Origin: Bacteroidota bacterium
GTDB lineage: Bacteria; Bacteroidota; Bacteroidia; Bacteroidales; Lentimicrobiaceae
Reading direction: 5' to 3'
Length of the DNA stretch: 64,000 nt
Assembly (NCBI GenBank): GCA_023434665.1
Contig: JAEYSM010000028.1
Span: 1 to 64,000 of the forward strand
Shown: positions 28,758 through 37,620 of the stretch, piece after piece
Numbering within the stretch: position 1 is the stretch's first letter
Layout of the letters: each line of letters starts with the position of its first letter
Notes under the pieces: generated by a model
What the model saw: only the letters and a program-made list of their open reading frames with translations
Databases searched by the model: none
What the model was told of the DNA's origin: nothing
Program-made: the position numbers and the translations under genes

Positions 28758-28916
28758 TTATTCCTTTGCCGGGTTTAATTCAGTCCTTTTCGAAAGTTCT
28801 CGTTGTCTTCTCTCAATCTTTGATAATTTAATATCAAGAATTACAAGGTACACTGCCAATCCTATAAAAATGATTGCCATTACGATGGCTACAATCAAAA
28901 ATTTGTCATCACCCAT
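28758..28916 (-). CDS. ccmD: CcmD-like small membrane protein
   Basis: 52 residues read from the sequence: MGDDKFLIVAIVMAIIFIGL, then AVYLVILDIKLSKIERRQRE and LSKRTELNPAKE. One membrane helix (about 6-28) followed by a basic, charged tail is the usual CcmD pattern, and its place between ccmC (17-nt gap) and ccmE (4-nt gap) is where ccmD belongs. In the Ccm pathway CcmD helps release haem-loaded CcmE from the CcmABC complex. Sequence alone is too short for a firm family call; context carries the assignment. Confidence 0.82.
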   Translation of the reverse strand: MGDDKFLIVAIVMAIIFIGLAVYLVILDIKLSKIERRQRELSKRTELNPAKE

Positions 28917-28933
28917 TTTATAAGCTTTCTTTA

Positions 28934-29593
28934 TTATTGTAATGTGAGTTCCAATTTTCTTTTCCGTTTCATTAGATCAAGAAACCAGAATGAAACTATT
29001 ATCCATCCTATAACAGCCGGATAAAAGATAAGTCGCATTGAAGGATCGAGATCAGTCATAGCTGATGAATTTCCTCCTTTACCGGGATGAAGTGAACTAT
29101 CAGCCAGTCGGGGCAATATACCAAGAAAAATGACAAGAAGCATAAATGCAAAGATGTTATAAACAGCTGATACTCTCGCTCTGATAAATTTTTCTTCAAT
29201 AGATGCTCTTAAGATACTATAAGCTAAATAAGCAAGGATACTCACAGCAGCCCCATTTAACTGTGGATCATTTGTCCAGAAATCACCCCAGGTAAACTTA
29301 GCCCATATCATACCTGTAAGAAGTCCGAGTAGTCCGAAAAAGAGACCTATATTGACAGATTGTGAAGCAGACACATCATCTTTTAATGAGAGTTTATTGA
29401 GATATCTGATGCTATAATAAAGTGAGGTTCCAAACATAGTAAACATAGTGAACCACATAGGAACATGATAAAACAGATTTCGTATAGTTTGATATATAAC
29501 AGGCAAGTGAGGAACATCAACCAATGAACCTGCAATAACCGAATACAAAATGAATACTAAACCAAGTATTTTCCACCACCAGTTTTTAATCAT
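28934..29593 (-). CDS. ccmC: Haem exporter / cytochrome c biogenesis protein CcmC
   Basis: 219 residues, about six membrane helices. Handles haem on the periplasmic side and loads it onto CcmE. The tryptophan-rich WWD-type loop is present as WGDFWTNDPQLN, and the flanking haem-ligand histidines can be seen in FYHVPMW (about residue 43) and SSLHPGKGG (about 169). Length and topology favour CcmC over the larger CcmF or CcsA proteins. Follows ccmB by 17 nt and precedes ccmD by 17 nt on the minus strand. Confidence 0.9.
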   Translation of the reverse strand: MIKNWWWKILGLVFILYSVIAGSLVDVPHLPVIYQTIRNLFYHVPMWFTMFTMFGTSLYYSIRYLNKLSLKDDVSASQSVNIGLFFGLLGLLTGMIWAKFTWGDFWTNDPQLNGAAVSILAYLAYSILRASIEEKFIRARVSAVYNIFAFMLLVIFLGILPRLADSSLHPGKGGNSSAMTDLDPSMRLIFYPAVIGWIIVSFWFLDLMKRKRKLELTLQ

Positions 29594-29610
29594 AAAGTAA
29601 TGATTTAATA

Positions 29611-30267
29611 CTATTTATACCAAAGATAAGGAAAAAGCAACACTGCCATAGCTGCAACAACAGTATCAATTAAAAACAATGAACCGACTGATTTAATTAT
29701 TTGTATGAAATCAATTTCAGGATTTAACGAATTATTGAATGCATTTATGACTAACAACAGTAATGGGATTACGATTGGAAAACCTAAAATAGCCATTAGG
29801 GCAGCACTATTTCCTGCATTGGAGGCGATGGCTGAAACCATAGTGAGTGTGCTTGCCAATCCAACGCATCCCAGAATGAAGGTTGGATAAAAGAGCCAAC
29901 TAAAAAATTCAGGCATCCCCATAAAAATTGAATATAGCAGCAGACTGAGAAAGCCAAGCAGAATCATCAGTCCACTATTATAAATCATTTTTGAGATGAT
30001 AATTGCCTCCGGTGAAGCAACCATAAAATAATAAAGCCGACGATTATTGTGTTCCTGTACAAAACTCTTACTAACCGCATTAAAGGCGGCAAAAAGTAGT
30101 ATAATCCAGAAAAGTGCTATCCATGCCTTTTCTTCAATTACTCTTCCAAATGAAAGCTGGACCACAAAAATAGTTGAAACAATATATAGGAATATGGCAT
30201 TGAGCGCATATCGCTGACGCAGTTCCAACAAAATATCTTTTCGGATGAGGTTCAGTATTTCTTTCAA
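29611..30267 (-). CDS. ccmB: Haem exporter protein CcmB
   Basis: 218 residues, about six membrane helices. Permease partner of the CcmA ATPase in the CcmABC complex. The N-terminus (IRKDILLELRQRYALNAIFLY) and the FVQEHNNRRLYYFMVASPEAII segment are typical of CcmB. It lies 40 nt after the purA stop on the same strand, so transcription from purA may continue into the ccm genes. The ATPase gene ccmA is not adjacent and not found in this window. Confidence 0.9.
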   Translation of the reverse strand: MKEILNLIRKDILLELRQRYALNAIFLYIVSTIFVVQLSFGRVIEEKAWIALFWIILLFAAFNAVSKSFVQEHNNRRLYYFMVASPEAIIISKMIYNSGLMILLGFLSLLLYSIFMGMPEFFSWLFYPTFILGCVGLASTLTMVSAIASNAGNSAALMAILGFPIVIPLLLLVINAFNNSLNPEIDFIQIIKSVGSLFLIDTVVAAMAVLLFPYLWYK

Positions 30268-30307
30268 TTCAGCGCTAATTAATGCATTGACATGATTGAA
30301 AATCTAT

Positions 30308-31609
30308 TTATCTGTCAATTTCCCTAATGATAGTCTGATTCCTCTCGGGACCCAGTGAAACAACAGATATAGGAACATTAAGGCTGTTTTCAAGATATAA
30401 AATGTAATCTTTAAATCCGTCGGGTAATTCCTGCCATTTTTTATGCTTGGTAATTAAAGATTTCCATCCTTTCAGGTAAGTAAAAACCGGCTTCACCGTA
30501 TCATTAATAGTTTCGTAATGAGGATAATTATAGCTGGTTCCGTCAATAAGATATTCTGTACAAACACCTATTTCGTCAAGTTCATCAAGCACGTCAGCTT
30601 TCATCATAACCAAGTCGGTAACTCCGTTAAGCATTATTGAGTACTTTAAAGATGGAATATCAATCCATCCGCAACGTCTGGGGCGGCCTGTGGTGGATCC
30701 GAATTCATTGCCCTTTTTTCTGAGAACATCGCCGATTTCATCATGTAGTTCTGATGGGAAAGGTCCACTACCAACCCTGGTGCAATAAGCTTTAAAAACA
30801 CCAAAAACTCTACCCACTTTCTGAGGAGAAATACCAAGACCTGAGCATACACCTGCGGTAATAGTATTTGAAGATGTAACATAAGGATAAGTTCCAAAAT
30901 CAACATCCAGTAATGCACCCTGTGCGCCTTCAGCGAGAATTTTCTTACCGTTTGCCAGACTCTCATTGATAAACATCTCGCTATCAATAACTGGTAAGTC
31001 ATTTAAATACCGCAGTCCGTCAAACCATAAGTTTTCATAATTCTCGAGAGACATTTTATCAATTAAAAGTTCTGAAGGATTATGACCGAAAGACCTTATG
31101 ATTTGGAAATGACTTTCCATCAATGCTTTATACTTTGACTCGAATCCAGGCAAATTGATATCCCCTACCCTTAAACCTGCTCTTGCAACTTTGTCGGTAT
31201 ATGTTGGACCAATACCTTTTAAGGTTGAACCAATCTTTGAGGCACCTTTCGATTCCTCATATACATAGTCGAGAAGCCTGTGTGTAGGGATAATCAAGTG
31301 AGCTCTTTTTGAGATTAACAGGTTCTTTTCGGGAGTCAAACCTTTGTCTCTGAGTTTTCTAATTTCCTGGGCAAGAATGTATGGATCAATTATAACTCCG
31401 TTACCAATAACATTTGTTTTTTCGCTATGAAAAATACCTGATGGAATGGTATGTAAAACATGTTTACCTCCGTTGAATTCAAGGGTATGGCCGGCATTTG
31501 GACCACCCTGGAATCGGGCTATTATATCATACTTTGGAGTAAGAACATCAGTGATTTTTCCTTTGCCTTCATCGCCCCATTGCAGGCCCAGCAAGACGTC
31601 AATTTTCAT
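30308..31609 (-). CDS. purA: Adenylosuccinate synthetase
   Basis: 433 residues from the ATG at 31609 (a TTG codon directly before it extends the frame by one residue). Joins IMP and aspartate using GTP, the first step from IMP to AMP. Seen: QWGDEGKGKITD (GTP/IMP loop with catalytic Asp and Lys), GGPNAGHTLEF, the IMP-binding GSTLKGIGPTYTDK, and ATP/GTP-type STTGRPRRCGW. All active-site segments are intact. Order spoT-like, fur, purA on the same strand. Confidence 0.95.
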   Translation of the reverse strand: MKIDVLLGLQWGDEGKGKITDVLTPKYDIIARFQGGPNAGHTLEFNGGKHVLHTIPSGIFHSEKTNVIGNGVIIDPYILAQEIRKLRDKGLTPEKNLLISKRAHLIIPTHRLLDYVYEESKGASKIGSTLKGIGPTYTDKVARAGLRVGDINLPGFESKYKALMESHFQIIRSFGHNPSELLIDKMSLENYENLWFDGLRYLNDLPVIDSEMFINESLANGKKILAEGAQGALLDVDFGTYPYVTSSNTITAGVCSGLGISPQKVGRVFGVFKAYCTRVGSGPFPSELHDEIGDVLRKKGNEFGSTTGRPRRCGWIDIPSLKYSIMLNGVTDLVMMKADVLDELDEIGVCTEYLIDGTSYNYPHYETINDTVKPVFTYLKGWKSLITKHKKWQELPDGFKDYILYLENSLNVPISVVSLGPERNQTIIREIDR

Positions 31610-31748
31610 CAATTAGTGATTTAAAGCAAGTTGTATGTAAATTGTAAATCCTGATTCCGTATATTTTCATTGAAAACAACTGTATCAGATTTAATGCAAT
31701 AATATAAAAAAAACGGTGAAGTAAGGCTACCTGATCTGATAAATTAAT

Positions 31749-32264
31749 TCATTCATTTCCTTTATCAGGTAAATCAGTGGTGCTCTCTTCGATCGATCGG
31801 GCTGGAGTTGGTTTCTTATCATTTAAATAGCCATAGAATGTAAGTGCATGGCTTGTTATTGTTACGCCAAGGATTCGCTCAATTGAAGCTTTAACTTCCT
31901 GAATACGGGGATCACAGAATTCAAGTACAGTACCGTCCTCAATATTTATAAAATGGTCATGCTGACGAAACTTGAAAGATCTTTCGTATTGGGCATAGTT
32001 GTTACCAAACTGATGTTTTGTAACCAGATTGCAGTTCTGAAGTAGTTCTATTGTATTATAAAGTGTAGCCCTGCTAACCCGGTAACGGTTATTCTTCATT
32101 TTGACATATAAGGATTCTATATCAAAATGACCCGATGTGGTGTATATCTCTCTTAAAATAGTATATCTCTCGGGAGTCTTTCTGTGACCGTTGCTTTCAA
32201 GATAATCAGTGAAAATTTCGATTACTGTCTCGAAATTCAAATGATTGTTGTCAAAATTTTCCAT
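31749..32264 (-). CDS. Fur-family transcriptional regulator without structural-zinc cysteines
   Basis: 171 residues. N-terminal winged helix (about 10-90; HRKTPERYTILREIY and the recognition helix YRVSRATLYNTIELL) and C-terminal dimerisation domain with the metal-site motif QHDHF (101-105) and EFCDPRI. The CxxC that normally follows HDH (as in HDHLICxxC) is replaced by INIED, and the second C-terminal CxxC is also absent; Cys117 remains, so a Cys4 structural zinc site cannot form. The acidic, Thr/Ser-rich tail (150-171) is unconserved. Could be Fur, PerR or Zur in function; iron or redox control is the default guess. Confidence 0.85.
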   Translation of the reverse strand: MENFDNNHLNFETVIEIFTDYLESNGHRKTPERYTILREIYTTSGHFDIESLYVKMKNNRYRVSRATLYNTIELLQNCNLVTKHQFGNNYAQYERSFKFRQHDHFINIEDGTVLEFCDPRIQEVKASIERILGVTITSHALTFYGYLNDKKPTPARSIEESTTDLPDKGNE

Positions 32265-32424
32265 TCAGTAGTTCCTAAGCTGACTAGTGTCTGATTTATT
32301 CTTACAGAGTGTAAAAATAATAAAATTTCAAACGTTATTTAGAATAAATAAAAATAAAGTACTGATCAATTTTAAGAAACATCTGCTTAGCTAATTTTTT
32401 TAGGTAATCTCAATTTACTTACTC

Positions 32425-34671
32425 TTATTTTGTGATACTATCAGCCAACCGACTGATTCTATATACATTGTTTATTCCTGTAAGTTTTTTGAGTTCGTTC
32501 ATTAACTTATTCAAATCATCAGTGCTATGAACTAAAAGCATTATCGTAGCCTCAAACACATCGCCAGTAGAATCTATATGGAAAGACCTGATATTCAAAC
32601 TCATTTGTTGTGAAATAATATTTATGATGTCATTTAGCAACCCCATATTATCAAAACCAACCAACCTTATTCCACTTAGAAAAGTACCTGAATCGGTACC
32701 TGACCAATTAATCTTGACAATGCGATTACCATATTTTGACATTAACTGAATTGCCTCCGGACAATTAGTTCGATGTATCCAGATACTCCCATCCTGAGGA
32801 ACAAATCCAATAACTTCATCTCCGGGTATCGGGTTACAACAATCTGAGATCCGGTATTCAACTTCACCATTAAGTTTAGTTGGCAAATCCTTCTCATTGA
32901 GTTTTTCTTTAACCTCCTCACTCAATTTTTGAGGGATGATATGCTTATTTCGTACAAAGGGCCGGGTAATAAGATTTAGCCATCCAGCTCTTTCATGCTG
33001 CTGAATACACTCCTTTATTTCTTTGACACCTATCTCACCCAGTGCTACTCTATAATACAGATCGATAGTAGAACTTATATGGTTACATTCCTGAAGCTTT
33101 AACAAACTAGTTCTGTTAAGCTCTAGTTTCAACTCTTTAAATAATTCTTCAAGTTTTACCCTGCCTTCTTCAACATATTTTTTCCTGTGTTCTTTTAGCG
33201 CTTCCTTAATAAACGACTTAGCTCTGGCAGTTACTACATAATTAATCCATTCTTCTCTGGGACTCTGCTTTTTAGAGGTTATTATTTCTACCTGATCCCC
33301 ACTTTTAAGCACATGATTCAGAGGAACGAGTTTATGATTAACCTTTGCACCGATGCATTGGTTTCCAATCTGAGAATGGATATTATAGGCAAAATCAAGA
33401 GTTGTTGAGTTGGAGGGCAAAGTCTTCACCTCACCTTTTGGTGTAAATACGATTATTTCGTCAGCAAATAGATTAAGCTTAAATTCATCAAGAAAAGCGA
33501 GTGCATTTGAATCAGGTGACTGCAATAATTCCTTGATTTTATTCAACCACCGGTCGAGACCGCTGTCGCTGTTAGATTTCTCCTTGTATTTCCAGTGTGC
33601 AGCATACCCTTTTTCGGCTATCTCATTCATTCGCCTGGTCCTTATCTGGACTTCAACCCATTGACCTGTATGACTCATCACCGTTGTGTGCAGAGACTCA
33701 TAACCATTGGCTTTGGGAGTAGAAACCCAGTCACGCAATCGATTCTGTTTAGGACTGTAAAAATCAGTGACGATAGAATATGCTTGCCAGCACTGATACT
33801 TTTCCTTTTCAATACTTGCATCAATTATAATACGGATGGCAAAGATGTCAAATACTTCCTCAAAAGGCACTTGTTTTGCTTTCATTTTCTGCCAGATGGA
33901 GTAGATTGATTTTTCACGGCCAATTATATCAAAAACTAATCCTTGTGCCAGAAGGGCCTTTTTAATAGGATAAATAAACTTATTAATGAATCGGGTTCTT
34001 TCAGCTGAAGTCTCTTCCAGTTTTTTAGCAATAGAATTGTAGATTTCAGGTTCAGTATATTTTAGGGCAAGGTCTTCAAGTTCACTCTTTATAGCATACA
34101 AACCTAAACGGTGAGCAAGAGGGGCAAAAAGATAGATGGTTTCGGAGGCTATTTTAAGCTGCTTTTCATGAGGCATTGATTCAAGAGTCCTCATATTATG
34201 CAACCTGTCAGCCAGTTTAATTAATATTACCCTTACATCATCAGAAAGGGTAAGAAGCATCTTTCTGAAATTTTCTGCCTGAGCGGAGGGTGTATGATCA
34301 AATAATTCTTTAATTTTTGTTAATCCATCAATAATGCGTGCTACTTTATCACCGAACATACGTCTCATATCATCAATGGTATAATCGGTATCTTCCACTA
34401 CATCATGCAAAAGGGCGCAAATAATTGAAGTTTCGCCAAGTCCAATCTCACCGGCTACAATTCGGGCCACTTCAAGCGGATGGTATATATATGGTTCACC
34501 ACTCTTTCGACGCATATCTTTATGAGCAGTAACAGCCAGATTGAATGCTTTTCTGACCATACGCTTATTTTTTAGCTCAGCGCCATTACTCCATGCGTTT
34601 AGTAATCCCCTGTACCGTTTGAGTATCTCTTTCCGTTCTTGTTCGGGATCAGCTATATAGGTGTTATTCAT
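32425..34671 (-). CDS. Bifunctional (p)ppGpp synthetase/hydrolase (RelA/SpoT family)
   Basis: 748 residues, full-length RSH protein. HD hydrolase domain (about 45-200): YIYHPLEVA with His64 and HDVVEDT at 89-95, intact, so the protein should degrade (p)ppGpp. Synthetase domain (about 240-370): VFDIFAIRIII, RDWVSTPKANGYESLHTTV and VEVQIRTRRMNEIAEKGYAAHW. TGS domain about 405-465 (IIVFTPKGEVKTLP), a zinc-finger-like helical part with SDCCNPIPGDEV, and a C-terminal ACT domain (about 670-745). Both catalytic centres look active, so it probably acts as Rel/SpoT, raising and lowering the stringent alarmone. Its -7 box TAACTTTG is at 34702-34695. Confidence 0.94.
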   Translation of the reverse strand: MNNTYIADPEQERKEILKRYRGLLNAWSNGAELKNKRMVRKAFNLAVTAHKDMRRKSGEPYIYHPLEVARIVAGEIGLGETSIICALLHDVVEDTDYTIDDMRRMFGDKVARIIDGLTKIKELFDHTPSAQAENFRKMLLTLSDDVRVILIKLADRLHNMRTLESMPHEKQLKIASETIYLFAPLAHRLGLYAIKSELEDLALKYTEPEIYNSIAKKLEETSAERTRFINKFIYPIKKALLAQGLVFDIIGREKSIYSIWQKMKAKQVPFEEVFDIFAIRIIIDASIEKEKYQCWQAYSIVTDFYSPKQNRLRDWVSTPKANGYESLHTTVMSHTGQWVEVQIRTRRMNEIAEKGYAAHWKYKEKSNSDSGLDRWLNKIKELLQSPDSNALAFLDEFKLNLFADEIIVFTPKGEVKTLPSNSTTLDFAYNIHSQIGNQCIGAKVNHKLVPLNHVLKSGDQVEIITSKKQSPREEWINYVVTARAKSFIKEALKEHRKKYVEEGRVKLEELFKELKLELNRTSLLKLQECNHISSTIDLYYRVALGEIGVKEIKECIQQHERAGWLNLITRPFVRNKHIIPQKLSEEVKEKLNEKDLPTKLNGEVEYRISDCCNPIPGDEVIGFVPQDGSIWIHRTNCPEAIQLMSKYGNRIVKINWSGTDSGTFLSGIRLVGFDNMGLLNDIINIISQQMSLNIRSFHIDSTGDVFEATIMLLVHSTDDLNKLMNELKKLTGINNVYRISRLADSITK

Positions 34672-34694
34672 TTCTTAATCCTATTATTCTACTA

Positions 34695-34702
34695 CAAAGT
34701 TA
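34695..34702 (-). promoter_or_regulatory. -7 promoter box (TAACTTTG) for the RelA/SpoT gene
   Basis: Perfect TAnnTTTG on the minus strand, 23 nt upstream of the ATG at 34671. Confidence 0.55.
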
Positions 34703-34774
34703 CCGATTTAAATGACGAAACCTTTCAGCTATGCTGTGATACATAAAAAAAACAAGTCTCAAGCAAAAAAGCCT

Positions 34775-34782
34775 TATATTTG
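34775..34782 (+). promoter_or_regulatory. -7 promoter box (TATATTTG)
   Basis: Perfect TAnnTTTG 61 nt before the ATG at 34844. The leader contains an inverted repeat GCCCAT-TG-ATGGGC at 34820-34833. Confidence 0.5.
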
Positions 34783-34843
34783 TTCTAATAACGGAAAATG
34801 TTGCTTATTATTAAAGTATGCCCATTGATGGGCAATCAAAGCT

Positions 34844-37519
34844 ATGGAATTTCACCGTAAAAAACTTGTTTTCTTCTATATAATACTATGTTTCTTTGCC
34901 TGGAAACCTGTTTTTGCAACACATCAAAGAGCTGGTGAAATTACATATCGTCATTTAAATGATCTTACATACGAGATAACTATAACCACCTATACATTCG
35001 CACCCAGTGCTGCTGACCGCTGCGAATTGACCATTAATTGGGGAGATGGGCAAAATAGTATTCTGGGTAGGACCAATGGCCCTGCAGGTATCACTCCGGC
35101 AGGAATACAGTGCAATCATGTAGGCGAAATGGTTGGACGAGATATCCGTAAGAACGTCTATATTGGAGTACACACTTACCCATCAGCATCAACATACAGA
35201 ATCTGGTTGGAAGACCCCAACAGGAATATGGGGATCCAGAACATACCTAATTCAGTAGATGTGCCTTTGTATCTTGAATCAGTTTTGATTATTAATCCCT
35301 TTCTGGGAGATAACAATAGTCCTCAGCTTTTACTGCCCCCTATCGATAATGCTTGTATAGGTGTTCCTTTTCTACATAATCCCGGGGCATTCGATCCGGA
35401 TGGCGACAGTTTATCATACAAATTAGTCACTCCAAGAGGGGCCGGCGGTCTCAGTATTCTTGAATACAAACTTCCTAACCTTGTTGATACTGAGAATCCC
35501 GGACTTTTTACAATTAATGAAACCACGGGTGATATTGTGTGGACAAGTCCTACTATTCAGGGAGAATATAACTTCGCCCTCATCATTGAAGAGTGGCGAA
35601 ACGGTGTGCGCATAGGTTATGTTACTCGTGATATGCAGGTAAATGTTATAGCCTGTAATAATGATCCACCAGAAATTTCGGTCACTGCAGATACTTGTGT
35701 TTTAGCAGGCACTACGCTTCAGATGCAGATATCTGCAACCGATGTAAATGGCGATGAGATAACACTGACAGCGAGTGGAGGACCTCTGACATTACCCTCT
35801 AATGCAGCCTCATTTACAATTGATTCAGATATGCCAGGATTAACAACCGGCACTTTATTGTGGTCAGTCTCTTGTGCTCAGGTAAGAAATTCACCTTACC
35901 AGATTTTTTTCAGAGCGGAGGATGATGCTTCACCTGTTTCATTGGTAGATCTTAAAACCCTGAATGTAAAAGTAATAGCTCCTCCAGTAAATAATGTTTC
36001 GGCTGAACCCTTAGGAAATACTATCAACCTCAACTGGAATGTTGCAATGTGTACTGAAGCAGTAGGATATAAAATCTACCGCCGGACAGGATCATCAACC
36101 TTTATACCAGGGCCATGCGTTACAGGAGTTCCCCCTGAAACGGGTTATCAGCTTATTGAAACAACTCAGGGGATTTTTAATACAAACTTTATAGATGACA
36201 ACAATGGAGAAGGTTTAGTAAGAGGTGTAACCTATTGCTATCTGATTACCTATTGGTTTAATGATGGCGCGGAAAGTGTGGCATCTGAAGAGGTTTGCAG
36301 CGATTTGAAGAAAGATCTGCCGGTGATAACCAATGTAAGTGTTAATTCAACCTCTCAGGAAGACGGTGAAATCTATATAGCATGGTCAAAACCTACTGAG
36401 CTTGATACTATTCAAACACCAGGACCTTTCATTTATAAAATATACAGGTCAACGAACCTTACCGGTGATAATCCTATAGTTATTGCCGAATTTGATGATC
36501 TTAACGATACAACCTTTATTGATACGGGCATTAACACGCAGGAATTTGCATGGACTTATGAAATAGAGCTGATAAATAATACACCAGGTAATGTATTTTC
36601 AGTAGGCTTTTCAGTCCCTGCATCCTCAGTCTTTATTACTACTGTTGCTTCTGACCGGCAGATCTCACTTACTTTCAACTATAATGTTCCCTGGTCGAAT
36701 GAGGAGTTCATACTTTATCGTCAACAACAGGGAACAGATATTTTTGACAGTTTGACTATGATTCGTGTAAATTCTTATGTCGACACGGGTTTAGTTAATG
36801 GAACTACCTATTGCTATTATGTAAGAACTGTTGGCACCTATGGCACACCCGGCTATATTGATCCATTGATCAACTTTTCACAAATTAAATGTGAAACTCC
36901 GGTCGATAATATTCCTCCCTGTCCTCCTATGCTTACTGCTACGATCAATTGTGAGGATCTTTCAATTCTTTTTGCCTGGGAGAACATTCAATTCACCTGC
37001 GCACCTGATATCGCAAATTATCAGGTTTACCAACAGGGAAATCCACCACAGTTATTAGCTACGATTGACCCTTCTGAAACAACATGGTTATATTCACTGC
37101 CTAATCAATCAATATCTGCCTGTTACTTTGTGGTAGCTGCTGATACTAATGGAAATATTGACACTACAAATTACCTGGCATACTGTTTGGGAATTGATGA
37201 TTGCCCAAGGTACAGGCTTCCTAATGTCTTTACTCCTAATTTTGACAATATCAATGATTTGTTCATACCTTTTCCGGGATATACTTCAGTTGAAAGGGTG
37301 GAGATGCAGATATTTAACCGTTGGGGTGTTTTAGTTTACGAAACGACTGATCCTGAGATAAGGTGGGATGGTAAAGACAAAAACACCAACAAGCTTTGTC
37401 CTGAAGGAGTTTATTTTTATAAATGCACTGTATATGAGATAGTGGGTTCACCTGAAACCCCTGAACAGCCAATAGTTCAGCAGAGAACATTATCCAATAG
37501 CATCCACTTATTATATTGA
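34844..37519 (+). CDS. Large secreted protein with type B (gliding-motility-associated) T9SS C-terminal domain
   Basis: 891 residues. Signal peptide about 1-25 (ends PVFA), then an N-terminal domain opening THQRAGEITYRHLND, a form common at the start of Bacteroidota surface proteins. A middle region has cadherin-like (DPDGDSLSYKLV, ATDVNGDEITLTAS) and fibronectin-III-like repeats (about 384-780). The C-terminal ~100 residues (RLPNVFTPNFDNINDLFIPF, then MQIFNRWGVLVYET and WDGKD) are the gliding-motility-associated CHU_C type B sorting signal. It is therefore exported by the type IX system and used at the surface, probably in adhesion or as a filamentous scaffold. No enzyme domain seen. Confidence 0.9.
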   Translation: MEFHRKKLVFFYIILCFFAWKPVFATHQRAGEITYRHLNDLTYEITITTYTFAPSAADRCELTINWGDGQNSILGRTNGPAGITPAGIQCNHVGEMVGRDIRKNVYIGVHTYPSASTYRIWLEDPNRNMGIQNIPNSVDVPLYLESVLIINPFLGDNNSPQLLLPPIDNACIGVPFLHNPGAFDPDGDSLSYKLVTPRGAGGLSILEYKLPNLVDTENPGLFTINETTGDIVWTSPTIQGEYNFALIIEEWRNGVRIGYVTRDMQVNVIACNNDPPEISVTADTCVLAGTTLQMQISATDVNGDEITLTASGGPLTLPSNAASFTIDSDMPGLTTGTLLWSVSCAQVRNSPYQIFFRAEDDASPVSLVDLKTLNVKVIAPPVNNVSAEPLGNTINLNWNVAMCTEAVGYKIYRRTGSSTFIPGPCVTGVPPETGYQLIETTQGIFNTNFIDDNNGEGLVRGVTYCYLITYWFNDGAESVASEEVCSDLKKDLPVITNVSVNSTSQEDGEIYIAWSKPTELDTIQTPGPFIYKIYRSTNLTGDNPIVIAEFDDLNDTTFIDTGINTQEFAWTYEIELINNTPGNVFSVGFSVPASSVFITTVASDRQISLTFNYNVPWSNEEFILYRQQQGTDIFDSLTMIRVNSYVDTGLVNGTTYCYYVRTVGTYGTPGYIDPLINFSQIKCETPVDNIPPCPPMLTATINCEDLSILFAWENIQFTCAPDIANYQVYQQGNPPQLLATIDPSETTWLYSLPNQSISACYFVVAADTNGNIDTTNYLAYCLGIDDCPRYRLPNVFTPNFDNINDLFIPFPGYTSVERVEMQIFNRWGVLVYETTDPEIRWDGKDKNTNKLCPEGVYFYKCTVYEIVGSPETPEQPIVQQRTLSNSIHLLY

Positions 37520-37567
37520 TTAAGCTTTTTTGATCAAGGAGTTTCCTTATTAACAAACAGATAAAAA

Positions 37568-37596
37568 TAAGTGACTGCTATTATAGCAGTCACTTA
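37568..37596 (-). terminator. Hairpin terminator after gapA
   Basis: Perfect 13-bp stem (TAAGTGACTGCTA at 37568-37580 with its complement at 37584-37596), 3-nt loop; five plus-strand A residues (37563-37567) give a short U run on the minus strand. Confidence 0.7.
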
Positions 37597-37620
37597 TAAA
37601 ATACTTAAAAGCCTAAATTA

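Noticed and set aside
30268..30307. Remnant of ccmA between purA and ccmB
   Set aside because: Only 40 nt, no Walker motifs and no coding similarity.
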